DNA of 64,000 bases from Flavobacterium sp. (GTDB lineage: Bacteria > Bacteroidota > Bacteroidia > Flavobacteriales > Flavobacteriaceae), in NCBI GenBank assembly GCA_023251135.1, contig JAHEZJ010000017.1:55120-119119 (forward strand), in the 5' to 3' direction. This document shows, one piece after another, positions 60,539-64,000 of the stretch. The position numbers were made by a program, and so were the translations under genes. The stretch's first letter is position 1; every line of letters starts with the position of its first letter. The notes below the pieces were generated by a model, which saw nothing but the letters and a program-made list of their open reading frames with translations, did no database searches and was not told the DNA's origin.

Positions 60539-62059
60539 TTAAAATGTCAACCCCAATGACATTTGATAAAAAGTGTTGTTTACGTTTTTGGAATAGTTGT
60601 AATAATCGAAGCTCGTTTTGACAAAAAAGTTAAGATCAGGTTTGTATTTATAATCCCACCTTGCCGCGAGATTTACTTTGGTATACGCCGCTGATAAGTA
60701 GGCAAAATTAGAATCGAGCAGGTCGAAAATTGGATTTGTTTTTCGGTCGCTCAGTGTCCTATCTGAACTTAAAATCCAGTTATGCTCCAACGAAGCCGAA
60801 AGATTGATTAAGGATTGAGACAGGAATTTTGAAACGGCAAAATCCAGTCGGCCAATACCTTGCTGTATGTCTACAGTTCTCAGAGGATCGCTATATTTTT
60901 CTGCTGTATTTTTTAAATTAAAACTTGGTGCAACCGACCACGTTAATGCAGGTTTTGGAACAGCGTACAATCCCGAAAACACAACGGATGTTACCTGATT
61001 GCTGTATTTCGTATGTTCGGCTATTTTGATGTAAGATGTTGTACTTTGATTGTCAAATATGTTTTCGGTTCCCGCTCTGTTGGTATAAAAAAGTCCGATT
61101 TTTGTGCCCCAAAACTTTTTTTCTGATTTTTTCGAATAAGAAACGGCTGCTTCATAACTATTTTCTAAAATAGCAGACGCAACAAGATTTTGAAATTCGG
61201 TCATTATTTTTTCATAATCAAACCGATTGTATGCTGCCGATAAACCAAAACCATTACGGTCTTTTGGAAAAAACTGCAAGCTTGCGCCGTATCCTCTTCC
61301 ATCGTAATAAGAGCTGAGTTTATTTCCGGTAAGCAGCTTATTGTACACACCAAGTCCTACCATATGATAAACCGCCGGAGCGCCCAATTCGCTAAAGAAT
61401 TTCAAATTATCAGACTGTGTATATTTTTGCAGATTTAGCGCTGATCCTAAAATATAATGATCGCCAATGTTTACCGAAATACCGGTCGAAACCTTAAGAT
61501 CTGAAACGGTATTTTTAGGCCTCGGATCGCTATCTCTATACTCCATTAAAGCCCTGTAATTGGCTGAAATACCAAGGTTTATTTCACTAAAAGCTTTAGT
61601 ATACCCACCGCTAAAAGAATACTCCTCATACGAAAGATCACCTCCAATAGAATCGGCCGTTACATACGGATAAATGATTTGATAATCTGAGCTTTCGTTC
61701 CAATGCACCTTTTTGCGCTTGCCATTCTTGTAATACGCGTTTCCAAAAACAGTATTTTCAGGATTCATCTTATAGTACGATTTGGCGTTGATTAGAAACT
61801 GACCAATTCCATTCCCCAATTGCTGCATATTGGTTTGCTGTGAAGCTGAACTATAATCGGCACTCAGTTCTGATAATGAATAGCGACGGGCATAAGGCTG
61901 ATTGGCAGGATTACTATAGAAGGTACCGACAAAATTTTGCTCAGGAGACAAGTCTTCCTGAACGCGAACCAGCACCGAAGTACTGTCCTGCGCATACAGC
62001 ATACCCGAACTCAAAATAAGAAATAGAAACAGGGAACGAAAGCTCATGATTACATTCAT
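60539..62059 (-). CDS. DUF6850-like outer-membrane beta-barrel protein
   Basis: This 506-residue protein has a signal peptide (SLFLFLILSSGMLYAQ) and regular beta-strand pattern to the end (NTFYQMSLGLTF), as expected for an outer-membrane barrel. It matches DUF6850 as I recall it: FVGTFYSNPANQPYARRYSLSELSADY near the N-terminus. Its ATG overlaps the stop of the DUF4876 gene (TAATG), so translation is coupled; a second in-frame ATG lies four codons later. Function is unknown. Confidence 0.72.
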   Translation of the reverse strand: MNVIMSFRSLFLFLILSSGMLYAQDSTSVLVRVQEDLSPEQNFVGTFYSNPANQPYARRYSLSELSADYSSASQQTNMQQLGNGIGQFLINAKSYYKMNPENTVFGNAYYKNGKRKKVHWNESSDYQIIYPYVTADSIGGDLSYEEYSFSGGYTKAFSEINLGISANYRALMEYRDSDPRPKNTVSDLKVSTGISVNIGDHYILGSALNLQKYTQSDNLKFFSELGAPAVYHMVGLGVYNKLLTGNKLSSYYDGRGYGASLQFFPKDRNGFGLSAAYNRFDYEKIMTEFQNLVASAILENSYEAAVSYSKKSEKKFWGTKIGLFYTNRAGTENIFDNQSTTSYIKIAEHTKYSNQVTSVVFSGLYAVPKPALTWSVAPSFNLKNTAEKYSDPLRTVDIQQGIGRLDFAVSKFLSQSLINLSASLEHNWILSSDRTLSDRKTNPIFDLLDSNFAYLSAAYTKVNLAARWDYKYKPDLNFFVKTSFDYYNYSKNVNNTFYQMSLGLTF

Positions 62060-63261
62060 TAATTCATTAAAGAAGGTTTAACCTCAGGACTAAAATCTAA
62101 AGTAGAATTATTGGTATCCTTTAATATTTTTTTTCCGTTTGAAGTAGTTGAAAGTGCTTTGCGACGAACACTTTTTCCGTAACGGGTCGCATCTGAATCT
62201 ACTTTTCCGCAATACGTCCAACCCTTGTCCAATGATGGAGCTGTTACAATCCATTGAAATTCAGACTCAACACTTAAGTTAACAGCGTCCACAATCCATG
62301 CGTTTGGAATCGAATAAACACTTTCTCCCATTGGATAACTTTCTCCTCCAACTACCAAATTGTACTCATAGTCATACGTGTAATCCGTAAGATATTTTGC
62401 TTTGGTTATTGGCAAACGAGCGATAACAAAACTTTTAAAACCTCTGTTGTGGATCACCATAGAAGAGAATAAACTTTCCATATTCGGAACGGCAGGATTA
62501 TCAACATCATCGGCATCTTCAGTATAAAATTCAAAATTGGCTTTTCTCAAATCCATCGAGGCCGAGTTGTATTCTTTATGGTCGATCGCGTCTTCGGCAA
62601 TAACAAAAAATTCACCCGGAGCAATCGGATAAGTAGTTCCGTTACCGGGAACAATCGCAACCGCTGAAGCAGCAAACGATTGTGCCATAATATTTGGGGT
62701 GTACTCCTGTTTATCGGTGGTCATAAATTCTGACTGAGCAATCATCAAACCATCTGCATACAATACCTTATCTGTATTATTGTGAATTTTAAAGTATTTG
62801 TCTCCTAAATACTGTTTCCCCTGTGGAGTTCTAGTTCCGGTAAAAAACACCTCTTCGATCACAAAATCAGACTGAGTTGTTTTCAGGAACAGATTCAAAG
62901 AAACAGCTGCACTTCCACCGGTAACCACCACCGATTCTTTGTAACTGCTTACCGTAGCTTCAACCGTATTTCCATCTATGGTATACTTAATTTTTCCATC
63001 AACAGAAATTTCATAAGAACCTTCGCTTAACGCAACCGAAAGGGTGTTCGATACCGCTTTGCTTTGTGTGATTTTACCGGTATTGCGCTCTTTAAAAGAA
63101 ACTGAAATCTCAGAAAAGGCAACACTGCTTAAATCGTCAGGATTAACAAGTGTTAAGGTTAAAGCCGTTTCCTTGCTGCTGTTATCATCGTCTTTAGAAC
63201 AGGATTGTAAGAGTGCCACTAAGGCTATTGTTAGATAAATGGGTAGTAGTTTAATTCTCAT
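62059..63261 (-). CDS. DUF4876 lipoprotein
   Basis: This 400-residue protein has a lipobox LQSC (Cys21), then an Asp/Ser-rich stretch. An N-terminal beta-sandwich follows (about 35-125), and a DUF4876 body with FVIEEVFFTGTRTPQGKQYLGDKYFKIHNNTD and VIHNRGFKSFVIARLP. The family is known only from Bacteroidota and has no established function. It lies 28 bases after the TonB receptor stop, so it probably is the surface-exposed partner lipoprotein of that receptor, in analogy to SusD or HmuY-type proteins (inference). Confidence 0.75.
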   Translation of the reverse strand: MRIKLLPIYLTIALVALLQSCSKDDDNSSKETALTLTLVNPDDLSSVAFSEISVSFKERNTGKITQSKAVSNTLSVALSEGSYEISVDGKIKYTIDGNTVEATVSSYKESVVVTGGSAAVSLNLFLKTTQSDFVIEEVFFTGTRTPQGKQYLGDKYFKIHNNTDKVLYADGLMIAQSEFMTTDKQEYTPNIMAQSFAASAVAIVPGNGTTYPIAPGEFFVIAEDAIDHKEYNSASMDLRKANFEFYTEDADDVDNPAVPNMESLFSSMVIHNRGFKSFVIARLPITKAKYLTDYTYDYEYNLVVGGESYPMGESVYSIPNAWIVDAVNLSVESEFQWIVTAPSLDKGWTYCGKVDSDATRYGKSVRRKALSTTSNGKKILKDTNNSTLDFSPEVKPSLMN

Positions 63262-63289
63262 AATTGGGTAATTTATTTAATATTAAAAG

Positions 63290-64000
63290 TTAAAAATTCA
63301 AGTTTAATTCCATCCCGAAATAAGGTGAAGTAAGCCCTCTGTGCTCGATCTTCTGACCATTGATTTCATAGTTTTGATAGTAACTGAAGAGTCGGTTAAC
63401 GAACATGGAAATTCTAAATCTCTTATAAAAATCTTTAGACACTTTCAGGTTCATGTTCATCGACATTGGGACTGTCTTTTTTTGAAACAAAGCCTCATTG
63501 TACTTGATGTCCAGCCATTGCAAAACAGGATCTGATTTGTCTTTTTCGAGATAAGGGTGTTGTTTACCCGAAGGGTCGATATAAGCAACAGGCGTTCCGT
63601 TCATGGGGGTAGACTGATCGTTTCTAAACCATAAAAACTGGAAGGAACCCGAAAACTCTAATCCAAGAGAAGGAACATAGGTATCCGCAATGATATTGGT
63701 ATTGAACTGCTGCTTTACAGAACCATCATCAAACTGGTAAAGTCCTAAATAAGGAAGTCTTTTTCCGTCGATGATAATATCTTTCTGCCCTCTTTTATAA
63801 ACGGGACTGCTGTTGGTGTACGTTGTTTTAAACCAGGCACCATTCAGCGTAAATCGGGTGTTGATTGCGGTAAAACGCTTTGAAGAGAACTGAAACTCGA
63901 CACCGCTTTTAAGCAGTTTACTTCCGTTATTGGTGATGTTGTAAGACGTTAATAAAGTATCCATGACAAAACGCAGCTGTGCCAGATCAGGTGGTGTAGT
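63290..64000 (-). CDS. TonB-dependent receptor, C-terminal part (cut by window edge)
   Basis: The last 236 residues of an outer-membrane receptor are visible; the frame stays open to base 64000, so the gene starts outside the window. Features are barrel strands such as YNITNNGSKLLKSGVEFQFSS and FRISMFVNRLFSYY, ending GMELNLNF with the usual terminal Phe. It begins the operon with the DUF4876, DUF6850 and peroxidase genes. Ligand unknown. Confidence 0.85.
   Translation of the reverse strand, partial: TTPPDLAQLRFVMDTLLTSYNITNNGSKLLKSGVEFQFSSKRFTAINTRFTLNGAWFKTTYTNSSPVYKRGQKDIIIDGKRLPYLGLYQFDDGSVKQQFNTNIIADTYVPSLGLEFSGSFQFLWFRNDQSTPMNGTPVAYIDPSGKQHPYLEKDKSDPVLQWLDIKYNEALFQKKTVPMSMNMNLKVSKDFYKRFRISMFVNRLFSYYQNYEINGQKIEHRGLTSPYFGMELNLNF

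Overview
The window looks like a chromosomal piece of a Bacteroidota bacterium, most likely a Flavobacterium or a close relative. It is AT-rich and carries several TonB-dependent receptors with N-terminal carboxypeptidase-regulatory-like domains, and LytTR/LytS and AraC regulators. Promoters fit the Bacteroidota pattern TTTG-N19-TAnnTTTG; the clearest one lies in front of a tRNA-Arg gene. I see no phage, insertion sequence, CRISPR array, rRNA or replication origin.

Layout, left to right. 1-4.7 kb: a PepSY_TM protein of the iron-uptake type, a luciferase-like oxidoreductase with an MFS exporter, and a Crp/Fnr regulator. 4.8-11.6 kb: a tripartite RND efflux operon divergent from a LysR regulator, with a 20-bp perfect palindrome between them. 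11.7-12.6 kb: two tandem isoleucine-rich leader peptides, each with its own terminator, in front of a lone acetolactate synthase small subunit gene. 12.6-16.5 kb: a membrane/lipid cluster (PhyH dioxygenase, 50-aa ORF, CDP-alcohol phosphotransferase, GtrA) headed by an 18-residue leader peptide with five consecutive Cys codons, plus an SDR and a DUF4833 protein. 16.7-21.5 kb: EptA-like phosphoethanolamine transferase and PAP2 phosphatase, divergent from an OmpR/HisKA two-component system. 21.5-29 kb: a PepSY-like secreted protein, two TonB-type barrels, tRNA-Arg(ACG) and a LytS/LytTR pair.

29-35.4 kb is an accessory stretch with dispersed, partly palindromic repeats around a CNA-B/DUF900 hydrolase fusion, a TruC-like pseudouridine synthase, a lipoprotein and a PhoD phosphatase. 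35.7-45 kb holds an amino-acid permease, DUF1826, and a DevABC/TolC-type export operon with a DUF2141 protein, a DUF6268 protein and an AraC regulator. 45-51.6 kb holds a GNAT protein with a Cys cluster, a possible small membrane protein, a PL14-like lipoprotein, a membrane-anchored patatin, and an AraC/SDR pair. 51.7-56.4 kb holds fdhD with a YdeP-like molybdopterin oxidoreductase, and a DyP peroxidase with a LETM1-like small protein. 56.7-64 kb holds a siderophore receptor followed by the decayed start of a PepSY_TM gene, then a convergent operon: TonB receptor (cut by the window edge), DUF4876 lipoprotein, DUF6850 barrel and di-heme peroxidase.

The points most worth a second look are the serial Ile attenuators on an orphan ilvN, the Cys-rich leader before the PhyH operon, the receptor/DUF4876/DUF6850/peroxidase operon, the PepSY_TM remnant, and the 29-34 kb repeat family. 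Functions come from reading motifs by eye; no database search was run.
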